A stretch of DNA of 64,000 nucleotides from Clostridia bacterium. Lineage in GTDB: Bacteria > Bacillota > Clostridia > Christensenellales > Borkfalkiaceae. The number at the start of each line of letters is the position of its first letter. Positions within the stretch are counted from its first letter, which is position 1. Both the position numbers and the translations under genes were made by a program. Shown piece by piece: positions 44,168-54,000 of this stretch. The stretch is taken from the NCBI GenBank assembly GCA_017886545.1, contig JAGHJS010000088.1, forward strand, positions 1 to 64,000, in the 5' to 3' direction. Below the pieces are notes generated by a model, which saw nothing but the letters and a program-made list of their open reading frames with translations, made no database searches and was not told the origin of the DNA.

Positions 44168-45380
44168 ATTCTGGTCATGGGTCTTCCTTATCGCCGCGGG
44201 CGCGCTCGTCCTGCTGTTCTTTTCCAACGATTTCGGGCTGATCGACATCCAGAAAACGGCGATCGTCGCCGCGATCGGCATCGACCGCTCGGAAGAAGCA
44301 GAGGGGCGCTGGAGCGTCACCGCGCAGATCGCCGTGCCCGACGCAAACGCGAACAAGGCGAGCAACGTGAGCATCCCCTCCGCCGAAACGGTGGGTGCAG
44401 GCATCGCCGAAGTCAACCGCAAAACGGGCTGGTACCCCACCCTCGTGCACTGCCGCCTGATCCTGCTCGGCGAAGACGTTGCCGAAGGCGACGTCTTCCG
44501 CGTGCTCGGGTATTTCCTGCGCAGCGAGTTCGTGGAAGATTCCTGCCTGGTCGCCGTCTGCGAAGGGCGCGCGCAGGAGATGCTCGGGGCGAGTTCGCCC
44601 GTCGGCGAATTGACGACGATGGCGATCGCGAAAGTGCTTTCGTCCGAAGCGCAGAAGACGGGGCTCGTATGCGTGACCAACCTGCGCGACTTCGCCAAAG
44701 GCTATTATTCTGCGGCAAAAAGCGGCTATCTCCCCTTTCTCGCCCGCCTGCCCGAAGCGGAAAGCGGCGGACCTTCGGAGGGCGGAGGCGGTTCCGCGGA
44801 CGGCGGGCAGACAGGCGGAAGTGCTTCGGGCGGCAGCGGGCAAAGCGGGTCGGGCGGGAACGCGGACGTGTTCGACGCCTCTAAGACGATGCTTTTTTAC
44901 GAAGGAAAACGCGCCGCCGTGCTCGAAGCCGCAGAAACGCTCGCGTTCAACCTTGCGGAAACCTCGACGGATTTCGCGTTCGGCGAAGTCGTTGCCGAAG
45001 AGAACGGCGAACCCGTCACGTTCAGCCTGAAAATGAAGATCTCGCAGAAGTCCCGCGCACTCGCGCTGGAAGGCGGCGTACCGATATGTTCGTTCCGTAT
45101 CCGCGCAAACGCGCAGATCGCCGATGCGGACACGGCGGCGGGCTTGGATGAGGCGGCAAAAAAGACGATCGTGCCGGGCAGCGTACTGCGCGCAGCCGAA
45201 CGGGAATTTGAAGAACAGCTGACGGCGATCCTGAAAAAATGCGCGGACAGCGGCTGCGATCTGTTCGGGCTGAAACAGGCGCTGTACCGCAATTTCCCGC
45301 GCGAATACGACGCGTATGAAAAAACGCTCCTTTCCTCCGCCCGTGCGGCGTACGACATACGGTTCAGCACACTGCACTGA
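44160..45380 (+). CDS. gerAC: Spore germination protein GerAC, lacking the lipobox cysteine
   Basis: C subunit of the receptor, 406 residues, normally a lipoprotein. The N terminus has a hydrophobic segment (residues 5-21) but reads LLFFSNDFGLIDIQ where the family has a Leu-x-Gly-Cys-Trp lipobox; there is no cysteine, so it is probably a signal-anchored protein. Domain 1 contains IVAAIGID (near 35) and LVHCRLILLGEDVA (near 100). Residues about 202-238 are a Gly/Ser-rich insertion. The C-terminal domain holds FRIRANAQIAD (near 315) and the long helix AAEREFEEQLTAILKKCADSGCDLFGLK (near 345). Strong GGAGGGAG before the ATG. Confidence 0.9.
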   Translation: MNKFWSWVFLIAAGALVLLFFSNDFGLIDIQKTAIVAAIGIDRSEEAEGRWSVTAQIAVPDANANKASNVSIPSAETVGAGIAEVNRKTGWYPTLVHCRLILLGEDVAEGDVFRVLGYFLRSEFVEDSCLVAVCEGRAQEMLGASSPVGELTTMAIAKVLSSEAQKTGLVCVTNLRDFAKGYYSAAKSGYLPFLARLPEAESGGPSEGGGGSADGGQTGGSASGGSGQSGSGGNADVFDASKTMLFYEGKRAAVLEAAETLAFNLAETSTDFAFGEVVAEENGEPVTFSLKMKISQKSRALALEGGVPICSFRIRANAQIADADTAAGLDEAAKKTIVPGSVLRAAEREFEEQLTAILKKCADSGCDLFGLKQALYRNFPREYDAYEKTLLSSARAAYDIRFSTLH

Positions 45381-45435
45381 CGCCGCCCTCCGCCCTCCTC
45401 GGCGTGTCGAAGGGGTCGCGCGCCGTGTTCGTCCG

Positions 45436-45556
45436 TTCCGGAGCATTTAAAGATCCTCTCTGCAAATTCGGAGTATTCAAAGCCATCCGCAACTGATCCG
45501 GAACGTTCGGAGACCTTTATTGCAACTTCGGAGTATTCAAAATCATGCACAACAAA
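45436..45556. repeat. 30-bp tandem repeat, four copies
   Basis: Units start at 45436, 45467, 45497 and 45527; units two and four share TTCGGAGTATTCAAA, units one and three are degenerate. It lies between gerAC and its terminator. Confidence 0.75.
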
Positions 45557-45559
45557 ATT

Positions 45560-45600
45560 GCGTCCTGCGGCAAAGCCGCAGGACGCGCTCTTTTTCTTTT
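45560..45600. terminator. Bidirectional terminator between gerAC and the 45650 gene
   Basis: GCGTCCTGCGGC/GCCGCAGGACGC stem (12 bp, loop AAA) followed by GCTCTTTTTCTTTTTT on the plus strand; AATTTTG follows on the minus strand. Confidence 0.88.
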
Positions 45601-45664
45601 TTCCGATACCCTCTTCCGCTATCCTTATAAGAGCGGACAACGGACCTCTTTACGCTTCCGTGCC
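45575..45664. repeat. 90-bp duplicated segment, copy 1
   Basis: Matches 56460-56549 at about 84 of 90 positions without gaps. It spans the right terminator arm, the T-run and the last codons of the minus-strand gene at 45650. Confidence 0.85.
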
Positions 45665-48600
45665 TTCTCCCGCGTTCGCTGTCAGCGTCGTAAGGCAGCC
45701 CTTGTTCAGGGCGAACCCGCTGTCCAGCGTCCACACGTGCGTATCGAAGGTTGCAAGCATCGCCGCATTCGCCTCGGAGAACGCCGCAAAGTCGGTCGCA
45801 AGGGCGTTGGTGGTGGTGTAGCTTTCCGTTTCATCTTTACCGACGAGCCCATGTGTAGCAGCGTCTGCCGCCATATACACATTATTCTGCCCTGCGCTGC
45901 TCGCACGAACAACGCCGGCAATACCGCCTTCGCGGGTACCGTTCGATTGGGAGAGCGTACCGACAAATACGTTGTTGCACAGCGTACCGTAATTTTCATA
46001 GACGATACCGCCAATATGAGTAACACCGCTGACCGCAACATTCACATAGCAGTTTTCAATCAAGCCGTCGTTGCCCTTGGCAATACCGCCAATATACTGA
46101 CCACCATCCGCCGTAGACGTAACAACACCTTGCAAGCCGAGGTTACGGACGATCGCATCTTCTTCTACATTGACGATAAAACCACCGTTGTTTCCGGGAA
46201 CCCTTATATCAAAGTTGGAAACGGTGTAGCCGTTGCCGTCCAGAACGCCCGTAAATTCGCCGAAATACGCCGATTCACGCACTTCGTTTTCGCAGTCGAT
46301 ATCGGCGGTCAGGGCGTACCACCCCGCGTTATCCGCGCCTGCCGCTTTGAGCTGGGCATGGTCGGCAATGCCGTAGTACACGCCGATGGTCACTTTCTGT
46401 TCAAAGCGCGCCGTGCTGTAACTATACACAAAGGTGAAGGTAATGTTGCCATAGGTATTGGCGCTCGCCGTAAAGGTCACGCGCCCGTTCCATGCATCGA
46501 GGTTGACTTCCCCTTCCTCGGTCGAGGTCGTGGTAAAGGTGAACGCGTCCAAAAGCAGCGCTTCGTTAAAGTTCACCGTCCAGCCGCCGTCCGCATACGG
46601 AATGACGATCGCGCCGACCTTCGGCGTTACGGCAAAGGCCGTGGGAACGGGGTCGTCGGAAGGATCTTCCACGACGGAGATCGTCGTCTGCGCCTGCACC
46701 GTCACGTCCCCTTCCGTGTAGAAGAAAGTCGCGGCGACCGCATCCCCGACGGTGCTCGTATCAACGGTAACGGAGGTCGGGTTGACCGTATCCTGCGAGC
46801 CGTCCGAATAGATGACGGTCAGCTCCACGGTGTTGAGCGCAAGCTGCCCGCCCTGGTATACTTCAATGTTCTGCGTCGCCACGGTTGCGGAAACGGGAAC
46901 GGGATCCGCAAGGGTAATGACAAGGCTCTGCGAATACCCCCAATTTCCGTTGTGAATAGCAAGCGTAAACGTACCCGTAGTAAGCCCTGTTGCAGCTCCC
47001 TCTGCAAACCCGATCGTGAGCACCCCATCGGAAACGGAAATGGCAAACGTCTCAAGGCTGACGCCGAGCGCTTCGCCCCCGTACACCGCATAGGTCAGCT
47101 CGGGCTCTGCCGCGATGGCAAGTTCGAGCGTGCCGCCGATGGGAAGGGTGAAGTCGTCCGCAGGGATATAAATATAATTGTTGTTCGTGTAGACGGTGCC
47201 GACGCCCTCGTAGTACTTCCAGCCGTCGATCGCAGTGAGTTCGGCGATCTCTTCCCTTTCGGTAGAGATATGCGCATTGACCGCGTCGATCTGCACGATA
47301 TCGCTGTAATTGCTGTTCGTACCATGCCAGCCAAATACCTGCGCATCCGTTCCGGCGGACGAATCATATGTGCTCAAAAAGCTGACGGCATTGCTGATCG
47401 TGCCCAGATTGACGGCCGTCAGCCCGCCGTGCCTGTGCTGCACATAAAGGTTGTTGTTCTCTTCGACCACAACATTTTCGATCGTGCCCTGGTTGAACGC
47501 CGCAAGCAGCGCGCAGTCCTGCCAGCCATGGATGCTGATGTTGCGCAGCGTAAGGTTTTTGACCACACCGTCTGTGCCGACCCAGCCGAACAAGGCAAAT
47601 GCATATGCCGACGAAAGCTCACTCTCGATCGCAACATTCATAAGGGCATAGCCGTTGCCGTCAAACACGCCCGTGAAGGCGGTGCCTGCAACAGACGTAC
47701 CGGCTCCTGCGGTTTCGATTTTGCTTCCGGCGTCGGAAGAGATCTGCGTGAGCGGAGCTTCGCCGATCAATGCGCCCTCTGTACGGCCGGCGAGCAGCCC
47801 GCCTTCGCCGTCAAAATCATATCCCGAAAAATCAATGCTCTGCCGCAGGATATAGTACCCGTTCAGGCGGTCGTTGATCGCCATAAAGCCTGCCGCGTCC
47901 GAAACATACGTCGCGCGGATGACGCGCACAAAGTTCGTCGTGCCGCCCTCCAGATCGACGCGGAACACCTTGACGTACTCGTCCGTGCCGAACGCGTCGT
48001 TGCCGATCGCGTTTCCGCTGAACGCAGCGGCGTTGCCGTCGAGGTCGGTCACCGCCGTAACGGTGCCGCTCGCCGCGACCGCATAGCTGCCGTCTGCCGC
48101 ATCGTACTCGCCGATCATCTCGGTGATCGCCTCGATATCCGCTTCGGCACGGCGCTCGACGGTGTAGGTCAGCTCGTCGTAGAGGGTGACGCCCTCCTCG
48201 GTGTAACTGATGCGGATGGTGTGGCTGCCCGCGGTCATGTCCGCCGTCTCTTCGCCGTCATAGGTGACGGTGCAGTCGGTAAGATCAACCGCGGCGCTCT
48301 CCTTGCCCGCCGTGTACGAGGCGGTAACGGTCACGCCCGAAAGGTCGGGCGCCTGTGCGCGCTCGTCCAGATAGTACAGCGTTTTCGTGAACCCCGTAAC
48401 TTCCAGCGCGGAGAGCACGGGGGTATCGGGTACCGTATAGGTGACAGAATTGCTCGCGGGGCTGTTTACATAATTTGTGCCCGCTTCTGCATTCGCCACG
48501 ACGGTCACCGTATAGTCGCCGGGCGTCGTTTCGGTTATAGTGTAACTCGTTCCCGTAACGGGCGCCTGCGCCGTGCCGTTGACCGTAACGGTATAGCTGA

Positions 48601-49027
48601 CGGCATGTTCAACCGCATCCCAGCTGACCACATTGCCGTCAAGTTCGATGACCGGCGCGGCAAGCGGGTACGTCTGCTCGACGGTATACGTCACCGTATT
48701 GCTCCGCACGCTGTCGGTATAGGCGGCGTTGGTCGAGTTCGCGATCACATAGATCGTGTAACTGCCCGCCTCCGTCATTGTGAGCGTATAGCTCGTGCCC
48801 GTTACGGACGTGCCGTCGTCATTGACGTAGACGGTGTAAGACGTCGCGCCCGAAACAGCCTCCCAGCTGACCACATTGCCGTCAAGTTCAATGACCGGCG
48901 CGGAAAGGGGCGTCGCTTCGGGACCCTGCCCCTCTTCCTCCGCACACGCCGTGAACACCGCAAAGGCGCAGCACAGCAGCGCGACAAGCATCAAAGGCAG
49001 CAACAAAAATCGTTTTGCACTTTTCAT
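45650..49027 (-). CDS. Large surface lipoprotein with Ig-like and GLUG-like regions
   Basis: A 1125-residue lipoprotein of unknown function. Signal peptide with lipobox FTAC (Cys28). Residues about 40-215 are two near-identical fibronectin-III-like units, each starting APVIELDGNVVSW. Residues 225-310 and 720-790 resemble Ig-like domains (YYLDERAQAPDLSGVTVTA; IEVYQGGQLALNTVELTVIY). Residues 380-620 and 920-1090 contain GLUG/beta-helix-like sequence with the patterns FDGNGYALMNVAIE, GVLDGNGYTVSNFDI, GLIENCYVNVAVSGVTHIGGI. Similar modules recur in the genes at 51045 and 54835, which are in the same locus. AAAGGAGG precedes ATG 49027. Confidence 0.82.
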   Translation of the reverse strand: MKSAKRFLLLPLMLVALLCCAFAVFTACAEEEGQGPEATPLSAPVIELDGNVVSWEAVSGATSYTVYVNDDGTSVTGTSYTLTMTEAGSYTIYVIANSTNAAYTDSVRSNTVTYTVEQTYPLAAPVIELDGNVVSWDAVEHAVSYTVTVNGTAQAPVTGTSYTITETTPGDYTVTVVANAEAGTNYVNSPASNSVTYTVPDTPVLSALEVTGFTKTLYYLDERAQAPDLSGVTVTASYTAGKESAAVDLTDCTVTYDGEETADMTAGSHTIRISYTEEGVTLYDELTYTVERRAEADIEAITEMIGEYDAADGSYAVAASGTVTAVTDLDGNAAAFSGNAIGNDAFGTDEYVKVFRVDLEGGTTNFVRVIRATYVSDAAGFMAINDRLNGYYILRQSIDFSGYDFDGEGGLLAGRTEGALIGEAPLTQISSDAGSKIETAGAGTSVAGTAFTGVFDGNGYALMNVAIESELSSAYAFALFGWVGTDGVVKNLTLRNISIHGWQDCALLAAFNQGTIENVVVEENNNLYVQHRHGGLTAVNLGTISNAVSFLSTYDSSAGTDAQVFGWHGTNSNYSDIVQIDAVNAHISTEREEIAELTAIDGWKYYEGVGTVYTNNNYIYIPADDFTLPIGGTLELAIAAEPELTYAVYGGEALGVSLETFAISVSDGVLTIGFAEGAATGLTTGTFTLAIHNGNWGYSQSLVITLADPVPVSATVATQNIEVYQGGQLALNTVELTVIYSDGSQDTVNPTSVTVDTSTVGDAVAATFFYTEGDVTVQAQTTISVVEDPSDDPVPTAFAVTPKVGAIVIPYADGGWTVNFNEALLLDAFTFTTTSTEEGEVNLDAWNGRVTFTASANTYGNITFTFVYSYSTARFEQKVTIGVYYGIADHAQLKAAGADNAGWYALTADIDCENEVRESAYFGEFTGVLDGNGYTVSNFDIRVPGNNGGFIVNVEEDAIVRNLGLQGVVTSTADGGQYIGGIAKGNDGLIENCYVNVAVSGVTHIGGIVYENYGTLCNNVFVGTLSQSNGTREGGIAGVVRASSAGQNNVYMAADAATHGLVGKDETESYTTTNALATDFAAFSEANAAMLATFDTHVWTLDSGFALNKGCLTTLTANAGEGTEA

Positions 49028-49072
49028 GCCTGCTCTTTCCCTCCTTTCGTGAAAAGATTTTTCTGTATCTGT

Positions 49073-49101
49073 ATTATAGCACACCACGCGCCATACTTCA
49101 A
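49073..49101 (-). promoter_or_regulatory. Promoter of the 45650-49027 lipoprotein gene
   Basis: TTGAAG-N17-TATAAT on the minus strand. Confidence 0.75.
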
Positions 49102-49104
49102 GTA

Positions 49105-49124
49105 TTTTTTAACTTTATTAAAAA
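49105..49124. promoter_or_regulatory. Putative ROK operator 1
   Basis: TTTTTTAACTTTATTAAAAA, 3 bases upstream of the -35 above. It resembles sites at 50681-50700 and 50918-50937; a near-palindrome of the TTTTAA...TTAAAA kind bound by ROK/XylR-type repressors. The rest of the AT-rich stretch to 49260 has no gene. Confidence 0.45.
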
Positions 49125-49249
49125 TTTTATAGAAAATTTTTTTCATCTTGTAAAATTTATTTTGCATCTTTTTTACAAATTTTAGAAATATATCACTTAC
49201 ATATGCATATTTACTCTTTTTGTTGCTTTTTTCGATTCAATATTTTTAA

Positions 49250-49287
49250 CATATTTAAAAATAGCGGGCGACACAATATCGCCCGCA
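49250..49287 (-). terminator. Terminator of the ROK regulator gene
   Basis: GCGGGCGA/TCGCCCGC stem (49264-49271, 49280-49287) followed on the minus strand by TATTTTTAAAT. A second, stronger GC stem (49295-49310 with 49313-49328, 16 bp, loop AA) lies just before it. Confidence 0.8.
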
Positions 49288-49430
49288 TAAGAATGCGACC
49301 GCCCCGCCGCAAGCGGCGGGGCGGTCGCACAGTGAAGAAGAAAGAACGAACGCCTGCTATGCAAGGATATGCACCGCGCCATCCTGCCGCGCCGAAACCG
49401 CGCCAAGGCGAACGCAACAGCGTCACACAG

Positions 49431-50561
49431 TCAGGAAACGGAGGCGAGGAAGGCGCGCACACCCTCCGATGCTGTGCCGTAGACGGTCGCGTCCTCCCCC
49501 AGCGAAGACGCTACGACCTTCGCCCCGTTGAGCGAGGCGGCTACTTCCGCGTTCACTGCGTTCAGGTACTCCTCCCCGAACTGCACCACCCTACCCGAAA
49601 GCACGATGGTGGAAATATCCAAAAGCTCTACAATGTCGCGGATCTTTTTGCCGAGGCAATGCGCCGTTTCGTTGATATAGCTGCGCGCCGCCTCATCCTC
49701 GCGGTACAGGCGGACGATGTCCGCCGTATGCAGCTTTTCGCCAGCGTGTTCGGAAAAATACTTTTTTAGGACGCGAAGCGAAACAAATTCATCGAGTACA
49801 TCGCTGCAACCGCGAAAGTCCGCGCGCATCAGACCGATCTCGCCCGCAAATCCCTGTTCGCCGCAATACAGCCCGCCGCCGAGTACGATCGCGCCGCCGA
49901 TGCCCTCGTCGACATAGGCAAGCACGCCGTTCTGCACCCCTTTGAGCGCACCGACATTCATCTCGCCCCTGGCGGCGCTGTCGATGTCGTTGGAGATGCG
50001 CACGGGCACGCCGAACTGCTTTTCGAACAGGCGCACGATGCCGTTTCCTTCGCCGAAGATACTTTCATCGAATTGCGGCGAAAGCTGCAATTCGCCCGTG
50101 CCGCTGTTCACCCTGCCCGGCACCGAAAAATTGACGCCGACCAGCGGTACCGCGGCGCAGCGCGGCGCGGCGAGCAGTTCCTTTGCCTTGCTCACGAGGT
50201 CGACCAGCATAGACAGATCATATTTTGCCGCACGCATACTTTCGCGCGCAAGAATATTCATGCGCATATCGCTGACCACAATGGTGGCGTAATAGTTTGC
50301 CAGTACGACGGAGAGGAGCGCGCCGCATCCGGCGTTAAACGTGTAATAGACGGGCGGCCTGCCGTACCCGCTTCTCTTTTCGCCCGCCGTGCGGCAGATG
50401 TAGCCGTCGCGGAGCAATCCGCCGAGAATGGTCGAAAGCGAGGCGTTGCTCAGACTGAGCTTTCTGGCGAGCATCGTCGCCGAACAGTCTTCCGCAATGA
50501 GCGTTTCGAGGATGGCTTTTCTGTTGATCTCGCGAATATAACTTTGATTTTTACCGACCAT
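49431..50561 (-). CDS. ROK family transcriptional regulator
   Basis: A 376-residue NagC/XylR-type regulator. Residues 1-75 are a winged helix-turn-helix (AILETLIAEDCSATMLARKLSLSNASLSTILGGLL); residues about 85-370 are the sugar-kinase-like ROK fold with VRISNDIDSAARGEMNVGA (near 185) and the glycine-rich DEGIGGAIVLGGGLYCGEQGFAGEIG (near 215). The zinc-binding Cys-rich motif usual in ROK proteins (CxCGxxGC) is not intact; only FRGC remains. It likely senses a sugar and controls the flanking lipoprotein genes and itself, as similar AT-rich sites lie at all three promoters. ATG 50561 follows GGGAGAG. Confidence 0.87.
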   Translation of the reverse strand: MVGKNQSYIREINRKAILETLIAEDCSATMLARKLSLSNASLSTILGGLLRDGYICRTAGEKRSGYGRPPVYYTFNAGCGALLSVVLANYYATIVVSDMRMNILARESMRAAKYDLSMLVDLVSKAKELLAAPRCAAVPLVGVNFSVPGRVNSGTGELQLSPQFDESIFGEGNGIVRLFEKQFGVPVRISNDIDSAARGEMNVGALKGVQNGVLAYVDEGIGGAIVLGGGLYCGEQGFAGEIGLMRADFRGCSDVLDEFVSLRVLKKYFSEHAGEKLHTADIVRLYREDEAARSYINETAHCLGKKIRDIVELLDISTIVLSGRVVQFGEEYLNAVNAEVAASLNGAKVVASSLGEDATVYGTASEGVRAFLASVS

Positions 50562-50649
50562 ATAGCACCGCTCTCTCCCTGTTTTGCTGCGGCACACCGC
50601 CCCATCCGAAAGCGTGAGCGCATGCGTCCTTTGTGTTGTGTTCCCTTTT

Positions 50650-50678
50650 AGCATAGCACAAATTCCGCATTTTGTCAA
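50650..50678 (-). promoter_or_regulatory. Promoter of the ROK regulator gene
   Basis: TTGACA-N17-TATGCT on the minus strand. Confidence 0.8.
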
Positions 50679-50680
50679 TA

Positions 50681-50700
50681 TTTTTTAATTTAGTTAAAAT
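50681..50700. promoter_or_regulatory. Putative ROK operator 2
   Basis: On the minus strand ATTTTAACTAAATTAAAAAA, 2 bases upstream of the -35; same placement as operator 1. Between here and 50887 I see no further signals. Confidence 0.45.
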
Positions 50701-50887
50701 ATATACCCCGCAAAAAAACGCACCTCCACTCCGCAGCGGAGCATTCCGTCCCTCCAATGACACCCCTTTCCCTTCCGTAAAGCGCCTCTGCAACGCGCCC
50801 ACCCATGCTTACACAAGCTGCCGCCGCATGAAAATACAACGTGATCCGCCTTGTTTCTGATTTTTTTCGCAAATTTTCTTTCTGGCC

Positions 50888-50916
50888 TTGACGGCGGCAA
50901 AATTCAATGCTATAAT
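50888..50916 (+). promoter_or_regulatory. Promoter of the 51045-56427 lipoprotein operon
   Basis: TTGACG-N17-TATAAT, divergent from the regulator promoter, with a leader of about 120 bases. Confidence 0.8.
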
Positions 50917-50917
50917 T

Positions 50918-50937
50918 TATTTAGAAAAGTTAAAAAT
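50918..50937. promoter_or_regulatory. Putative ROK operator 3
   Basis: TATTTAGAAAAGTTAAAAAT directly after the -10, covering the expected transcription start; 16 of 20 positions match the minus-strand form of operator 1. This position suits repression. Confidence 0.4.
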
Positions 50938-51044
50938 ATGATCCCTGCCCGACTCGAAGCGGGCAAGGAAACAGACGGGCTTGCCCACGACGAAACCTGC
51001 ACATTCTATATAATAAGGATAACGAATCATAAGGAGGAAAGCAG

Positions 51045-54000
51045 ATGAAAAAAGCATTTGCGTCATTGCTGGTCGCCCTGCTCTGCTGCACTTTTGCCGT
51101 TACGGCTGTCGGTTGCAGTGAAACGCAGACGGCGGCGCCGTCCCTCGCGCTGCTGAACGAAAGCGCCGTCGCGTACAGCGAAGGCGGAACGCAGTTCTCC
51201 CTCGACGTGCACAGCGAAGGCTTGCAGGGAACGATCACATACGACGTGATCCCGCAGGTGGACGGCATTACGGTGGATGAAAGCGGCACCGTGCGCATTG
51301 CGGCGGAGGTCGCGGACGGAACGGTGTTCACCGTGCGCGCCAGAAGCGGCGACACCGCCGCGCAGATCACCTTTACCTACGGCACCGTGCCCGCGGCGGA
51401 CGAGAGCGGCGTTTCGGTGCGGTTCGTAAAGGAATCGGCGAACGACGTGACCGTGCAGCTCCCCGCCGCCTTCGGCAGCGCGCTCGCGGAGGTGTACGAC
51501 AACTACGGGAACAAACTCCCCTCCTACCGCTACACGCTCAACGGCACGCAGCTCACCGTGGGCGGCAGCTACCTCGCCACGCTGGGCGGGCAGAGCTTTC
51601 TGACCGTGAAGGCGGGCGAAAATACCTTCCGCATCAACCTCGAAGTGTTTGACAAGACTGTTTCTACCGTCGAGGAGTTCCTCGCAATCGGGCAGGATAC
51701 GGCGAGCCTTGCCAGATCGTACCTGCTGACGGCAGACCTCGACTTTTACGAATACTGCCAGAGCAACGCCATGCCGCAGATCGGCAGCTATTCCGACAGC
51801 GGCACGAGCGCCCTGACGGGCACGATCGACGGAAACGGGCACGTTCTGCGCAACATCACCATCTCGTACGGCGGCGACGGCGGGCTGTTTGGACACATCG
51901 CGGCGAACGGCGTGGTGCGCAACCTCGGGATTGCCGATTCCTCGTTCACCTGCACGGGAAACTTCGGCGGCACCTTCGCGGGGTATGTGAAGGGCACCAT
52001 CGAAAACTGCTTCGTGCGCTCCTCCACCCTGCACGGCAACCTTGCCAGCGGATTCATGGGCAAGGAAGACACCGCCAAGCGTATCGCCAACTGCTATACG
52101 GAGATCACCGCCGACGGCAGCATCGCGGGGGCATTCGCTTATTATTGCAAGACGGAGATGCAGAACTGCTTTGCATCCGTCACGACGAGCACGCCCTTCA
52201 CCGCCGACGAGCGGAACGGCGACGTTTCCACCTGCGCCGTTTTGGATGCAGCGGGGATGCGCACAGCTTCGACGTGGGCGGCATACCCGACGGACGTGTT
52301 CCGCATCGAAGAGGGCAGCCTGCCCGCCTTTGCGGAGGGCGGCGAAGGGACACAGACGCAGTTGACCATCCTCAGTAGCGAAACGCAGAGCGGCAGTTTC
52401 CGCGTGGCGGTCGGGTTCGACAGAGGCTATGCGCCCGTTACCTTCTCCCTCACAACAGATACGGCGGGCGTTTCCATCGACCCCGTAACGGGCGTTGTAA
52501 CGGTGACGGCGGCTGCGGGAACAAGTTTTACGGTACGGGCGGCGTGCGGCGCGCTGACCACAGAAAAGACGTTTACATCGCCGCGGCATAAGGAGGGTTC
52601 CATGAAAAAGAAGATAGCCTGCGTACTCTGCGCGGCGCTGCTGCTTGCCGGCAGTCTGACCGCCTTTCCCCTTACAGCGGCTGCCTCTTACAGCGCGGCG
52701 GACGACGTCAGCCTTATCTCCGCCACAGCGGAATGGCAGTATGCCGAAAACGGAGGCGCCGCGCTCGACCTCGTACAGACGGGCGGCGCGCCCAACGTGG
52801 GAGCGATCGCTTACACGGGCGCGGGCAACGCGCCCCTCGGCTACGGCGATAATTATGACATCCATCTCAATACGACGCTCGGCTACGGCACGGACATCAA
52901 CAACCGCTACAACGCGGCGGTATTCGGGAACACTTTCACGCTTACGGCGGAGCAGGCGGCGCAGATCGCCAACGAGCAACTGTATGTGATGGCGGACGTG
53001 AATTACGACGACGGGTTCGCCCTCTTTATCAACGGCGCGGAGACCGACCGCGTGAACCTGTATGCGGATACCGCACTCAACTCTTCCGCACTCGCCTCCG
53101 CCGCCGTGGACAGCACCTACGGCAGCACGCGCATCATCTTTTCTTCGGATGTGTTCTGCGAAGGCGAAAACGAGATCGTTGCAGCGGTGTTCCAGAACTC
53201 CGTTGCTTCCAGCGACCTCTACTTCAACCTGCGGCTGTATGCGAACCCGCAGCCCAACTACCCCGACAGCTACTACCCGCACATGATCGCCGTCACCTTT
53301 TACGGCGATACGGGCACGGCGAAAGGCTTCAACTGGAAGACTGACAGCTTTTTCAAAAACAGCAACGTGCAGATCGCCGAAAAGACGGAGGGGCAGACGG
53401 TACCCGACTGGAGCGGCGCCACAACCTTTACGGGCACGGCGGGCACCATCAACGGCGAATGGATCCACAAGGCGGTCGCGACGGGGCTGGACCCCGCCAC
53501 GGAGTATTGGTACCGCGTCGGCGACGCCGAGCGCAACGTATGGAGCAGCGCGGCGACGCTGCACACGGCGGACAACGACGGCAGTTTCACCTTCCTGCAC
53601 ACCTCCGACGTGCAGTCTGAGTCGTATGCGGCGTACATGCGCTGGAAGAACCTGCTCGACCTCGCCTTCGACATGTACCCCGAAACGGACTTCATCGCGA
53701 ACACGGGCGACTTCACCGAAAACGGCGTGTACCTCAATCAGTGGGAATGGATGTTCTCGCTGCCGGAAGCCATCCTGCGCAACACGACGCTTGCCCCCGT
53801 AACAGGCAACCACGACCGCTACGACAACGTGTTCGTTTCCCGCTTCAACGTACCATACCCCGACGACATTTACAGCACGACTGCGGGCGCCTATTACTCC
53901 TTTGACTACGAAAACGCGCACTTTACGGTGCTCAACACCAACGACAACACCCGCGAACGCCCCGAACCGGGCTCTGCGATCGCGGGACTGAACAAGACGC

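Noticed and set aside
44897..45640. Minus-strand frame with a repeated FEYSE peptide
   Set aside because: It results from the 30-bp non-coding tandem repeat and runs antisense to gerAC.
45545..49132. 1195-codon plus-strand frame opposite the 45650-49027 lipoprotein
   Set aside because: Same reason: the minus-strand gene has lipobox, domains, promoter and ribosome site; the plus-strand frame has none.
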